DNA from: Verrucomicrobiales bacterium | Lineage (GTDB): Bacteria > Verrucomicrobiota > Verrucomicrobiia > Limisphaerales > UBA11320 | Reading direction: 5' to 3' | Length of the DNA stretch: 33,817 bases | NCBI GenBank assembly: GCA_016793885.1 | Contig: JAEUHE010000051.1 | Location: forward strand, 1-33,817 | Part shown: one piece after another, positions 7,558 to 14,931 of the stretch | Numbering within the stretch: position 1 is the first letter of the stretch | Layout: the number at the start of each line of letters is the position of its first letter | Made by a program: the position numbers and the translations under genes | The notes under the pieces: model-generated | The model's database searches: none | The model's input: only the letters and a program-made list of their open reading frames with translations | What the model was told of the DNA's origin: nothing

Positions 7558-8391
7558 TCAGCGGAAGGAGGTTCGAATCGCTTTGGTCAGGTCGGCCGGG
7601 TTCGCCAGATAAAATTGGAATCGAGTCGCCACCTGCGTCTGTTCCAATTCGAGGACCGCCTGTTTGTTGAACGGGTTGGCGGTCGCAACCAGAATGGTCT
7701 TGCTCATCCGATCAAACGGAAATAGGCACCACCGGCGGCACAGATCGGGATCAAACTTACGAGCAACTTCCACGTCGGAGTCGTAACGCGAGAGCGGCAG
7801 ATAGCCCAGTCGGGTCTTGTCCATGAGCACCTTGATCGATCGCTCGACCGGCAGGACGCTGCGATCCGCCAAGGCCTGAATGAAAGGCACCGCGATACTC
7901 CCGGCTGGGGGATCATAGTCGGGTGCGATCCAGCAATTCGAGAAGTCGTGTTCGGAAATCAGTTTCCCATCCACAAAGACCTTCTTCATCCCCTTGGACC
8001 CATCGTCGATGCAAGTGGCGACCCGTCGTCCAGGCGGCGCGACCTCGATGGTCGTGTCGTCCGACGTGGGGGTGGCACTGAACTCGCGCGCCTTGCTCTC
8101 GATGTCCCGCAGAGCGCTTTGCACCTCGGGGTCGTCGGGTTTGTGCTGGAGCAGACTCTCATACTCCAGGATGGCGGAGGATAGCTGTCCCATCATGACG
8201 TAGGCCTCAGCCACTCGCTTTGAGGTCCGAATCAGCTCGTCCTCCCGACCCAACTTGACGTAAGCCTCCTTGAGAATCTCAAGTGACTGGTAATCCTGGG
8301 GTTGCCCCTGGGTGATTACCTCAAACATCTCGATTGTTTGAGTCAACTGGGCCTCTTCTTCAGCAGAAATCTTGATCAGGGGCAGTCCCAT
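7558..8391 (-). CDS. TPR protein with a stand-alone MshEN/GspE N-terminal-like domain
   Basis: This 277-residue protein is predicted cytoplasmic. Residues about 10-95 form helical TPR-like repeats (for example SSAILEYESLLQHKPDDPEV). A linker and a small beta-rich segment with two cysteines (C126, C147) follow. The last 100 residues resemble the GspE/MshEN N-terminal domain, including YLPLSRYDSDVEVARKFDP and ILVATANPFNKQAVLELE. In MshE-type proteins that domain binds cyclic di-GMP, but I cannot confirm the binding residues here. It has no ATPase domain of its own and is directly followed by the full ATPase, so it is probably an accessory or regulatory partner. Assignment of the C-terminal half is by family resemblance. 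Confidence 0.7.
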   Translation of the reverse strand: MGLPLIKISAEEEAQLTQTIEMFEVITQGQPQDYQSLEILKEAYVKLGREDELIRTSKRVAEAYVMMGQLSSAILEYESLLQHKPDDPEVQSALRDIESKAREFSATPTSDDTTIEVAPPGRRVATCIDDGSKGMKKVFVDGKLISEHDFSNCWIAPDYDPPAGSIAVPFIQALADRSVLPVERSIKVLMDKTRLGYLPLSRYDSDVEVARKFDPDLCRRWCLFPFDRMSKTILVATANPFNKQAVLELEQTQVATRFQFYLANPADLTKAIRTSFR

Positions 8392-8570
8392 GTAAGGAGA
8401 GGGTTAGTAGATTTAGGGGGTTGATGCGCATGGCGAGGGCGATGAGCCAGTAACCAGAGATGACTCCATCTCCTCCGGCTCAAGGTACATTCGTTCAAGC
8501 TTTTCACACTTCTAGGGAGGTAGGGAAGCAAGGCGGAGGCCAATTCCAAGAACGAGGGGGTAAAAAACCG

Positions 8571-8599
8571 TTGGCAACTGCTCCGGGTCTGTGTTAGAA
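8571..8599 (+). promoter_or_regulatory. possible promoter for the small basic protein
   Basis: TTGGCA (8571-8576) matches the -35 consensus at five of six positions and is followed 17 bp later by TTAGAA (8594-8599), a poor -10. The leader to the ATG at 8653 would be about 47 nt. It lies in the 261-bp divergent spacer 8392-8652, which otherwise holds no gene and no strong structure that I can see. Confidence 0.3.
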
Positions 8600-8652
8600 C
8601 CTCCGACCGCTTTTTGGGCGGGGAAATTTAACTCGCAGAGTTTACAGAATTT

Positions 8653-8808
8653 ATGTCACAGCATCCTAGTTTGCGCGCAGCGGCCACTTCGGGCGGAAAA
8701 CGAAACGTCATGAAGCGCTTTGAACGCGTCGAAATCCTCAAGAAACGGGGCCAATGGAAGGCCGGCGACCGCGTCACGGGTTTGCGGAAGACCAAGCCGG
8801 ACGCCTAA
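8653..8808 (+). CDS. small basic protein of the Chlamydiae/Verrucomicrobia family
   Basis: This is a 51-codon gene, easily missed because of its size. The product begins MSQHPSLRAAATSGGKRNVM, continues with KRFERVEILKKRGQWKAG and ends DRVTGLRKTKPDA. About a third of the residues are Lys or Arg. I recognise the conserved N-terminus and the RFERVE..KKRGQW core as the small basic protein family described from Chlamydiae and Verrucomicrobia, possibly linked to ribosome or nucleic-acid binding; its function is not established. A T-rich-tailed hairpin follows 100 bp downstream (8910-8954). It is the best taxonomic marker in the window. Confidence 0.85.
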   Translation: MSQHPSLRAAATSGGKRNVMKRFERVEILKKRGQWKAGDRVTGLRKTKPDA

Positions 8809-8909
8809 GGCCCTCCGGTGCCCTCAGGTTGGGCATTCGTTCGTCGGCCACCGCTTCGGGTACCCTTCAGTGACCCTTCCGGTAGCCCCCTAACAATCTA
8901 TTTATAGAG

Positions 8910-8954
8910 CCTCGGTCGCCTCCTTGAGGTTGGACTGAGGTTCTTTTCTTTTTT
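8910..8954 (+). terminator. rho-independent terminator or attenuator before rluB
   Basis: CCTCGGTC (8910-8917) pairs fully with GACTGAGG (8933-8940) using one G-T wobble, and an inner CCTC-CTT-GAGG hairpin stacks within. A T-rich tract (8941-8954, 12 T of 14) follows at once. It would end the small-basic-protein transcript. The tract runs into the TTG start of the pseudouridine synthase at 8953, and the GAGG of the 3' arm is the only Shine-Dalgarno-like sequence for that gene. Confidence 0.65.
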
Positions 8955-9663
8955 GATCCGCTTACAAAAATTTTTAGCCGAGTGCGGTGTTGCCTCTCGC
9001 AGGGCCGCAGAAAAACTCATTTTGGAAGGACGGGTCCGTGTGAACGGACAAATCGTCCAAGAACTAGGCAAAAAAGTCCACCCGAACGAGGATCGAGTGG
9101 ATGTGGACGGCAGTTTCGTCAAGGTGAAGCGAAAGGTGTATATCGCTCTCAACAAACCGTTGAGGTACCTGTGCACCCGCACCGATCCACTGAATCGGCG
9201 AACCGTGATTGACCTGCTCCCGACGGAATGGTCGAAGGTCTATCCGGTCGGCCGCCTAGATTATGAGTCTGAGGGGCTCCTCTTCCTGACCAACGATGGT
9301 GATTTCGCGCTTCGCCTGACGCATCCTCGCTACGGAGTGAAGAAGATCTACGAGGCCATTATCGAGGGTAAAGTGGATCGATCCGTGATCCGTAAAATCA
9401 CCACCGGCGTGGAATCCGAGGGCGAGACCTTGAAGGCTTCGGCAGCCAAACTGCTCATGACCAACGAACGTCATAGCCTCGTCCAGGTCGAATTAACTGA
9501 GGGAAAGAACCGAGAGGTACGTCGGTTGTTTGCAGGCTGTGGGCTTGAGGTCGCACGGCTGGTCCGAACCAAGATCGGCCCGATCAAGTTAGCCGAGCTC
9601 CCCTCAGGTAAATGGCGAACGTTGACAGAAACCGAGATAAAATCTCTACTTGCGCGCACATGA
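8953..9663 (+). CDS. rluB: rRNA pseudouridine synthase, RsuA/RluB family
   Basis: This 236-residue enzyme isomerises a specific uridine in rRNA to pseudouridine. An N-terminal S4 RNA-binding domain (1-60) opens with RLQKFLAECGVASRRAAEKL, typical of RluB. The catalytic motif is VGRLDYESEGLLFLTNDG, with Asp103 as nucleophile. The ending GKNREVRRLF...GLEVARLVRTKIGPI is also standard. The start is TTG at 8953; no in-frame ATG exists between it and an upstream stop at 8905. The start lies at the end of a terminator-like T-tract, so expression may depend on readthrough. The stop overlaps the next ATG (ATGA), which suggests translational coupling. RsuA, RluE and RluF remain possible. Confidence 0.9.
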   Translation: MIRLQKFLAECGVASRRAAEKLILEGRVRVNGQIVQELGKKVHPNEDRVDVDGSFVKVKRKVYIALNKPLRYLCTRTDPLNRRTVIDLLPTEWSKVYPVGRLDYESEGLLFLTNDGDFALRLTHPRYGVKKIYEAIIEGKVDRSVIRKITTGVESEGETLKASAAKLLMTNERHSLVQVELTEGKNREVRRLFAGCGLEVARLVRTKIGPIKLAELPSGKWRTLTETEIKSLLART

Positions 9664-10856
9664 AAACCAATTGCTGGTTAACTCTTTCCCTGGCGTTTTA
9701 TGTCGCCGGTTCGGCCGCGGAGTTCGCGGCCAATGCGGCATCCACCACGGCCCCGGCGAAAACCCCTGCGAAAAAGTCGCCCCCGGCCGCAGCGGTTGCC
9801 AAGGCGAGCACGGCCGCCGCGCTGCAGGCGGGTCCGGCCGAGGTGACCCAAGAACACGTCAATGTGCGTGCTCAAGCGGACATCGATAGCGAGGTGGTCT
9901 CCCGCCTCAGCCGCAACGATGTCGTCAAGGTCATCGAAGAGGTCACGATCAAGAAAGCAAGCCCAGGCGAACCCACGCGCTGGGCGAAGATCGCCTGGCC
10001 AGCTGGCGCGCCCGTGTGGGTTTATGCTGACTTCGTCGATAAGGCCTCCATGCAGGTCAAGGTCGCCAAGCTCAACCTGCGCACCGGCCCCGGAGAGAAT
10101 CATAGTGTGGTCGGCCACCTCGAAAAAGGGGCCAGCCTCAAAAAGCTCGATGCCAAAGGCGACTGGATCAAAGTCGAGGCACCCGATAGCTGCGTCGCGT
10201 TCGTAGCGGCTAACCTGCTCCACAGCAAAGCCACGCAGCCAGAGACACTCTCCTTGGCGGCCAACCCGAGCGCACCGATAACGGGCCTGCGCCCCTTGAC
10301 GTCGACTGCTCCACGCCCGATGCCGCCGCCGCTACCGGCCACCACCACCACGGACCTTCAGCGCGACATCGTGGTCACCCAGCCCAAACCGGCCACGATC
10401 CCGACCTTCACCTTGCCGCCGCCGCAGCCGCCGCGACCGACCCCGACGCCGGCAACTCTAGCCGGAATCTCCCCGCCCCCTGTCCCAGCCCCGACGTCCA
10501 CACCGGCTCCAATCGTCCCGGTGCCAGCCCCATCGGAAACCAAACCCTCCCCGATCCTCACCCGCGAACCGGGCGAGATTGATTTTCGTCCGCAACGCGA
10601 GGAGACCTACGTCAAGCGCATCGTCACTCGCGAGGGTCTGGTTCGCCGAAACTACAACATCCAAGCTCCGACCGCCCTGGTGCTGGAAAACATCCACAAC
10701 GGTCGGGTGATGAACTATCTTTATTCGACCAGCACGAACATGAATCTCAACTCTTACCGCGGCCGAGTGGTCACTGTAACAGGCGAGGAAGCCTTGGATG
10801 AACGCTGGCCCAATGTGCCGGTCATCCGCGTGGAGACCTTGCAAACCGACCCATGA
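9660..10856 (+). CDS. exported SH3-domain protein with proline-rich linker
   Basis: This protein of 398 residues starts at the ATG overlapping the rluB stop; that start gives a clear signal peptide (KTNCWLTLSLAFYVAGSAA). An Ala/Lys/Pro-rich stretch follows, then two bacterial SH3-like repeats. The first begins HVNVRAQADIDSEVVSRL and the second LNLRTGPGENHSVVGHLEKG. A long Pro/Thr linker spans roughly residues 200-310. The C-terminal 90 residues form a compact unknown domain containing YVKRIVTREGLVRRNYNIQA. SH3 repeats of this kind often bind cell-wall or glycan ligands, so a periplasmic or envelope role is likely. Its stop overlaps the folD start (ATGA). An in-frame ATG at 9612 was rejected because it would bury the signal peptide. 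Confidence 0.8.
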   Translation: MKTNCWLTLSLAFYVAGSAAEFAANAASTTAPAKTPAKKSPPAAAVAKASTAAALQAGPAEVTQEHVNVRAQADIDSEVVSRLSRNDVVKVIEEVTIKKASPGEPTRWAKIAWPAGAPVWVYADFVDKASMQVKVAKLNLRTGPGENHSVVGHLEKGASLKKLDAKGDWIKVEAPDSCVAFVAANLLHSKATQPETLSLAANPSAPITGLRPLTSTAPRPMPPPLPATTTTDLQRDIVVTQPKPATIPTFTLPPPQPPRPTPTPATLAGISPPPVPAPTSTPAPIVPVPAPSETKPSPILTREPGEIDFRPQREETYVKRIVTREGLVRRNYNIQAPTALVLENIHNGRVMNYLYSTSTNMNLNSYRGRVVTVTGEEALDERWPNVPVIRVETLQTDP

Positions 10857-11737
10857 CGGTCCCCGGCAATTTGATCGATGGGCGGGCACTTGCCGAAGCA
10901 ATCCATCAGGAAACCGCCCAGCGGATAGCAGCGCTCCAATCGAAGGGGGTTGTCCCCGGTTTGACCTTCATTCGAGTAGGCGAGGATCCGGCCTCCCGCG
11001 TGTACGTCGGCATGAAGGAGAAAACCGCGCAGCGTTTGGGCATCCAGTCAACCACGCGCGTCCTGCCCGACCACACCACGGAATCAGAGCTACTCGAGCT
11101 CATCTCCCGATTGAACGATGATCCTGGGTGCCATGGAATTCTGGTTCAAGCCCCCCTCCCCTCCCATATCCAAGCCTCCCGCGTCTTCGCGTCCGTGAGT
11201 CCACAGAAGGATGTGGACGGCTTCCATCCGGAGAACGTGGGAAAACTAATGCTCGGAGACCCCACGGGATTTGTCCCCTGCACTCCCGGAGGCATTCAGG
11301 AGATGTTAATCCGCAAAGGTGTCAAAACGGACGGCGCGGAGGTGGTCATCCTGGGCCGGGGCGACATCGTCGGGAAGCCCATGGCCGCGATTCTCTGCCA
11401 AAAGTCCAAGCATGCCAACGCCACGGTGACCCTCTGTCACTCTCGAACGCGGAATGTTTCAGAACATTGCCGTCGTGCCGATGTGGTCATAGCCGCGATG
11501 GGTGTCGCGGAGTTCCTGAAAGCAGATATGGTGAAGCCAGGAGCCGTCGTGATCGACGTGGGAGTGAACCGAATTCCTGCGCCAGGGACCAAGGACGGCA
11601 CACGACTGGTGGGCGACGTGGACTTTGCAGCCATCCAACCCATTGCCGGATTAATCACCCCGAATCCAGGTGGAGTTGGGCCCATGACCATAGCCATGCT
11701 GATGCGCAATACGGTAAGAGCGGCAGAAATGACCTGA
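10853..11737 (+). CDS. folD: methylenetetrahydrofolate dehydrogenase / cyclohydrolase FolD
   Basis: This 294-residue bifunctional enzyme converts 5,10-methylene-THF to 10-formyl-THF in one-carbon metabolism. The Y-x3-K pair is Y51/K55 in RVYVGMKEKTAQ. The motif KDVDGFHPENVGKL (119-132) includes Asp122, and the nucleotide-binding site is VVILGRGDIVGKPMA. The ending TPNPGGVGPMTIAMLMRNT is the classic C-terminal signature. Length is normal. The ATG overlaps the stop of the SH3 protein gene by 4 bases, so it is probably translated from the same message as rluB and the SH3 gene, although no functional link is evident. Confidence 0.95.
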   Translation: MTVPGNLIDGRALAEAIHQETAQRIAALQSKGVVPGLTFIRVGEDPASRVYVGMKEKTAQRLGIQSTTRVLPDHTTESELLELISRLNDDPGCHGILVQAPLPSHIQASRVFASVSPQKDVDGFHPENVGKLMLGDPTGFVPCTPGGIQEMLIRKGVKTDGAEVVILGRGDIVGKPMAAILCQKSKHANATVTLCHSRTRNVSEHCRRADVVIAAMGVAEFLKADMVKPGAVVIDVGVNRIPAPGTKDGTRLVGDVDFAAIQPIAGLITPNPGGVGPMTIAMLMRNTVRAAEMT

Positions 11738-11777
11738 CTCCACTGAGAAAATGTCCGAGACTCGCTGTTAACTACTC

Positions 11778-12224
11778 ATGCAACCCAATCGTATTCTCCC
11801 TGATCTTCAAAGCTCATTGGTCTGCCAAGATGTTCGGCAGGAAGCCAACGGCAACCTCATCCTCATCGGCATCATGCAGGTAATTCCCGTCCCGCAGGTC
11901 CCGATCGCCGCCAGCCAGATCCTGGTTTTCAATCGGTGGTGTGCAGGGGTGGGCCAATTCACGGACACCGTGCGGGTGATCGCACCGGATTCCACCACGG
12001 TGGTGGCGAAGAGCGACCTGAAGTTCGCGCTGCAACACGCTCATGCCTCGGCTACGAACGTCAACATCCTGCGCGAAGTCGAGTTCAAGACAACGGGGGT
12101 GTATTTCATCGAGGTGCTGGTTGATGAAGTCCTGAAGCTGCGTTACCCGCTCCCGGTGCTCATTCCGCAGCAGCAGCAACGCCCGCCGGGGGCCCCGGCA
12201 GCGCCGACCGCGCCGCCTCAATAA
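11778..12224 (+). CDS. DUF6941-like conserved protein
   Basis: This 148-residue soluble protein has no signal peptide or membrane helix. The pattern of an early LQSSLVCQDVRQEANGNL, then LIGIMQVIPVPQVP, a FNRWCAGVGQF segment and a final FIEVLVDEVLKLRYPLPV fits the DUF6941 family as I remember it. That family is found in many Gram-negative bacteria and has no assigned function. The fold looks all-beta, of a C2-like or Ig-like type, but this is inference. The last 20 residues are a Gln/Pro/Ala tail. The next gene, for a membrane protein, starts about 6 bp after its stop, so the two are probably co-expressed. Confidence 0.7.
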   Translation: MQPNRILPDLQSSLVCQDVRQEANGNLILIGIMQVIPVPQVPIAASQILVFNRWCAGVGQFTDTVRVIAPDSTTVVAKSDLKFALQHAHASATNVNILREVEFKTTGVYFIEVLVDEVLKLRYPLPVLIPQQQQRPPGAPAAPTAPPQ

Positions 12225-12230
12225 GGGGAC

Positions 12231-13193
12231 ATGATGGGCACCGGCCGGCAGAACCCACAGCCTGGCGCGGATCCGGCGCCCGCCCTTCCCATCGCTTCAT
12301 GCAAAGGCTGGGTGCCGCTCACTCCGAACGGGGTGGCGGCCTACGCGGGGTCACCGCTGAAGCGAGTCGTGGTGCTGCAAGCCATCAGCGGAACGCTCTG
12401 CACGCTGGCGATCGCCTGGATCCTGGTCGCCTCGGTCTTCCCAACCATTCGGCAGGCTCTCCAAAATCTACCCGACCAAGGCCTGCTCACCCTGGGCGAA
12501 TTACGCTTCCCGGAAAACACGCTTTTCAAACATCCACTCGCAACGAGCACCTGGCTTGCTGTCGATGTTGACCCCACCACCACCGCTCATCGAAACGCCT
12601 CCCGAGATCTGGACCTCATTTTCACGCGCTCCGAGGTCCGACTGATCTCAACGTTAGGTACCGCCCGGATCCCCTATCCACCGCTCTGGCACCTCCCTTT
12701 CAACCGATTGGAGATGCTGGCCGCCTGGGAGGCTTGGGAAGGCATGCTGTATGGGGCTCTGCTCCTGGGCAGCTTCACGACCCTCGTCGTGTCCTGGTGG
12801 CTGCTCGCCACGGTGCACTGTCTACTGCCCAGAATCCTGGCCTACTTCACCGATCGCGAACTCAACCTCGGCGCCGCCTGGAAACTCACCGCTGCCGCCC
12901 TGATCCCCGGAGCAGCGCTGATGGTGATGGGCCTGGTCGCCCTGGAAGCCGATGTGATGGGCGGCGTGCAGTTTGCCCTCCTGTTTGTGATCCACTTTCT
13001 GGTGCCGATCGTGTATTCCCTGCTCGCCACGTGTCATCTCCCCCCTCGGGCCATCCGCACGGCCCAAACCAAGAACCCATTCGGCCCGCCGCCGTCCTCC
13101 GGGGCTCCCGAAGAGGACAATTCGGCCAGTAAATCCTCCCCGGCAGCACGCCCCCCTCGCAAGCCCGCCAATCCCTTCGCCCGCATCGACTGA
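12231..13193 (+). CDS. four-helix membrane protein, unknown function
   Basis: This protein of about 320 residues matches no family I recognise. Hydrophobic segments lie near residues 46-68, 170-195, 220-240 and 245-265. A roughly 100-residue extracytoplasmic stretch lies between the first two and includes the NLPDQGLLTLGELRFPENTL region. The C-terminal 50 residues are disordered and rich in Pro, Ser and Lys. AAGGGG (12223-12228) lies only 2 bp before the ATG at 12231 and 5 bp before an in-frame ATG at 12234, so the second ATG may be the true start. It sits directly behind the DUF6941-like gene, and a weak terminator candidate follows at 13219-13243. Confidence 0.7.
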   Translation: MMGTGRQNPQPGADPAPALPIASCKGWVPLTPNGVAAYAGSPLKRVVVLQAISGTLCTLAIAWILVASVFPTIRQALQNLPDQGLLTLGELRFPENTLFKHPLATSTWLAVDVDPTTTAHRNASRDLDLIFTRSEVRLISTLGTARIPYPPLWHLPFNRLEMLAAWEAWEGMLYGALLLGSFTTLVVSWWLLATVHCLLPRILAYFTDRELNLGAAWKLTAAALIPGAALMVMGLVALEADVMGGVQFALLFVIHFLVPIVYSLLATCHLPPRAIRTAQTKNPFGPPPSSGAPEEDNSASKSSPAARPPRKPANPFARID

Positions 13194-13218
13194 CCCCGAC
13201 GGCGGACGTCCGTGCGAT

Positions 13219-13243
13219 GATGAAGTTTCATCGTTCATTTTTT
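13219..13243 (+). terminator. weak terminator candidate
   Basis: GATGAA (13219-13224) pairs with TTCATC (13227-13232), followed by a run of six T (13238-13243). The stem is AT-rich with a 2-nt loop, so it is weak. The T-run overlaps the -35 of the possible chemotaxis-type promoter at 13234. Confidence 0.3.
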
Positions 13244-13260
13244 GAGAACCGAGCCGATTC
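13234..13260 (+). promoter_or_regulatory. possible sigma-28 (FliA-type) promoter of the chemoreceptor gene
   Basis: TTCATTTT (13234-13241) and GCCGATTC (13253-13260) are separated by 11 bp. Compared with the E. coli FliA consensus TAAAGTTT-N11-GCCGATAA this is 5/8 and 6/8 matches with the exact spacing. Chemoreceptor genes are classic FliA targets. No flagellar gene is in the window, so the match may be chance. Confidence 0.3.
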
Positions 13261-13304
13261 ATAGAGTGAACTGATCCTGCCTTCACGGGCAGCGGACCAC
13301 TCCT

Positions 13305-14921
13305 ATGACGAAGAATCTCTCCCTGCGGGGAAAAATCTTATTAGTGCTAGCACCGGTCTTGGTCTTGAACCTTCTGGGCGGCACAGTCGCGTATTTCCAG
13401 TTTGTGAAACTGGAGCATCTCATTGCCAAGGCCAACCTGCATACCGAAGCTCTGCAGAACCATCAGGAGTGCGACATGATGCACGACGCGATCCGCGGAG
13501 ACATGCTCGCCGCACTGCGTGGGGCCGCCACCGGCGATGGAAAAGTTCCGAGTGAGATCAAAGCGGATTTTGAGGAGCATTCGAAAAATTTTGTAGAGAA
13601 GCTCGAACAGAATCTACAACGACCGCTCTCACCCACAGCGAGCGCCAGTTTGAAGGAAGTGAGCGCTCCCATGGCGCAGTACACCTCGAGTGCAGCAACC
13701 TTGCTCAAGAAGGCGGACGACAACCTTAAGGCCGCGGAGGAGCTTCTGCCTTCTTTCTACACAGCCTTCAAGGATCTTGAAGTCCATATGGAAAAGGTGA
13801 GCGACACCTTGGCGGCCGAAACACGAGCCGTCAGCGACCAGGCCCATCAGAGCGTCACCCGCTTTCAACATTCGCTGGCCGTGGCAGGAATCGTGGCGCT
13901 GCTGCTGCTCATCTTACTCCCGGTGTTCGTGGTCAGAACCCTACCGGTCCCCTTCCAGCGGATTGCCGATACCCTGTCTCACTCCTCAAAGGAAACCTTG
14001 GGATCCGTCCATGAACTGAGTGGCGCGAGTCGCTCGCTCGCCGGGAACGCTGAGAAGCAGGCAGCCTCGCTCGAGGAGGCCAGCGCGGCTCTGGAGGAAA
14101 TTTCGAGCATGGTTCGACGGAATGGTGAGAGCGCCAAATCAGCAGCGTCTCTCGCCAAGCAGGCGCGGGAAGTCGCGGAGTCCGGCGGCGAAGTCGTCGA
14201 AACCGCCGCCGCCGTGACCCGCAGACTGTCTACTTCAAGCACCGAGCTCAAGCAGGCCATGGGAGGGGTCAAATCCGCGAGTGATGAGATCGCCAAAATC
14301 ATCAAGAACATCGATGAGATCGCCTTTCAAACGAATATCCTGGCCCTAAACGCGGCCGTTGAAGCCGCCCGGGCCGGCGAGGCCGGCCTGGGGTTTGCCG
14401 TGGTCGCCGACGAGGTTCGGAATCTTGCCCAGCGGAGCGCCACCGCCGCAAAGGAAACGGCTAACCGCATCGCAGCAGCCATCTCCCAGAGCAGCACCGG
14501 CTTGCAGGTCAGCGAAAAAGTAGCCAACGATTTAAATGAGGTGCAAGTCCACTTCGGCCATGTCGAACGCAACCTGGCATCGATCCTGGACCAAGCCAGA
14601 AAAGTGGACGAGCATGTGAGTCAGATCGCACAAGCGTCCGATGAACAATCGACTGGGATCCAACAGGTCACTCGCGCCGTTTCAGAGATCGACCAAATGA
14701 CACAACACAATGCCGCGGCAGCTCACCAAACCGCGAGCCTCGTGGAATCGCTCAATCATCAGGCAGTCGTGCTGGAGGAAACCGTGGTTAATCTCATGAA
14801 GCTGGTGGGCGGTGAAAGCAAACACCCCCAAGCTACCGAGGTAGCCCGGATCGATTCACTACCCCCTCGCTCGGGAGGCACACCACACGAGCCCCAGGTC
14901 GAACTTCAGCGGGCAGCTTAA
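13305..14921 (+). CDS. methyl-accepting chemotaxis protein without an evident HAMP domain
   Basis: This 538-residue chemoreceptor has one membrane segment at about 10-30, a helical periplasmic domain of some 155 residues (4HB-like) and a second membrane segment at about 190-211. The cytoplasmic signalling coiled coil contains the conserved hairpin around [20 protein letters not shown] (residues 336-355) and [16 protein letters not shown] (363-378), where CheA and CheW bind. The coiled coil begins almost directly after the second membrane segment, and I see no clear HAMP module. The C-terminus ends in QRAA with no NWETF-type CheR tether. The neighbouring genes are unrelated, so this is an orphan receptor. 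Confidence 0.92.
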   Translation: MTKNLSLRGKILLVLAPVLVLNLLGGTVAYFQFVKLEHLIAKANLHTEALQNHQECDMMHDAIRGDMLAALRGAATGDGKVPSEIKADFEEHSKNFVEKLEQNLQRPLSPTASASLKEVSAPMAQYTSSAATLLKKADDNLKAAEELLPSFYTAFKDLEVHMEKVSDTLAAETRAVSDQAHQSVTRFQHSLAVAGIVALLLLILLPVFVVRTLPVPFQRIADTLSHSSKETLGSVHELSGASRSLAGNAEKQAASLEEASAALEEISSMVRRNGESAKSAASLAKQAREVAESGGEVVETAAAVTRRLSTSSTELKQAMGGVKSASDEIAKIIKNIDEIAFQTNILALNAAVEAARAGEAGLGFAVVADEVRNLAQRSATAAKETANRIAAAISQSSTGLQVSEKVANDLNEVQVHFGHVERNLASILDQARKVDEHVSQIAQASDEQSTGIQQVTRAVSEIDQMTQHNAAAAHQTASLVESLNHQAVVLEETVVNLMKLVGGESKHPQATEVARIDSLPPRSGGTPHEPQVELQRAA

Positions 14922-14931
14922 TCCGTCCTTA

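Noticed and set aside
9612..9659. Earlier ATG for the SH3 protein
   Set aside because: It would place 16 residues before an obvious signal peptide; the ATG at 9660 overlaps the previous stop as in the neighbouring gene pairs.
9720..10560. Low-complexity GC-rich stretches as possible tandem repeats
   Set aside because: They reflect Ala/Pro/Thr-rich coding of the SH3 protein linker; no fixed DNA period was found.
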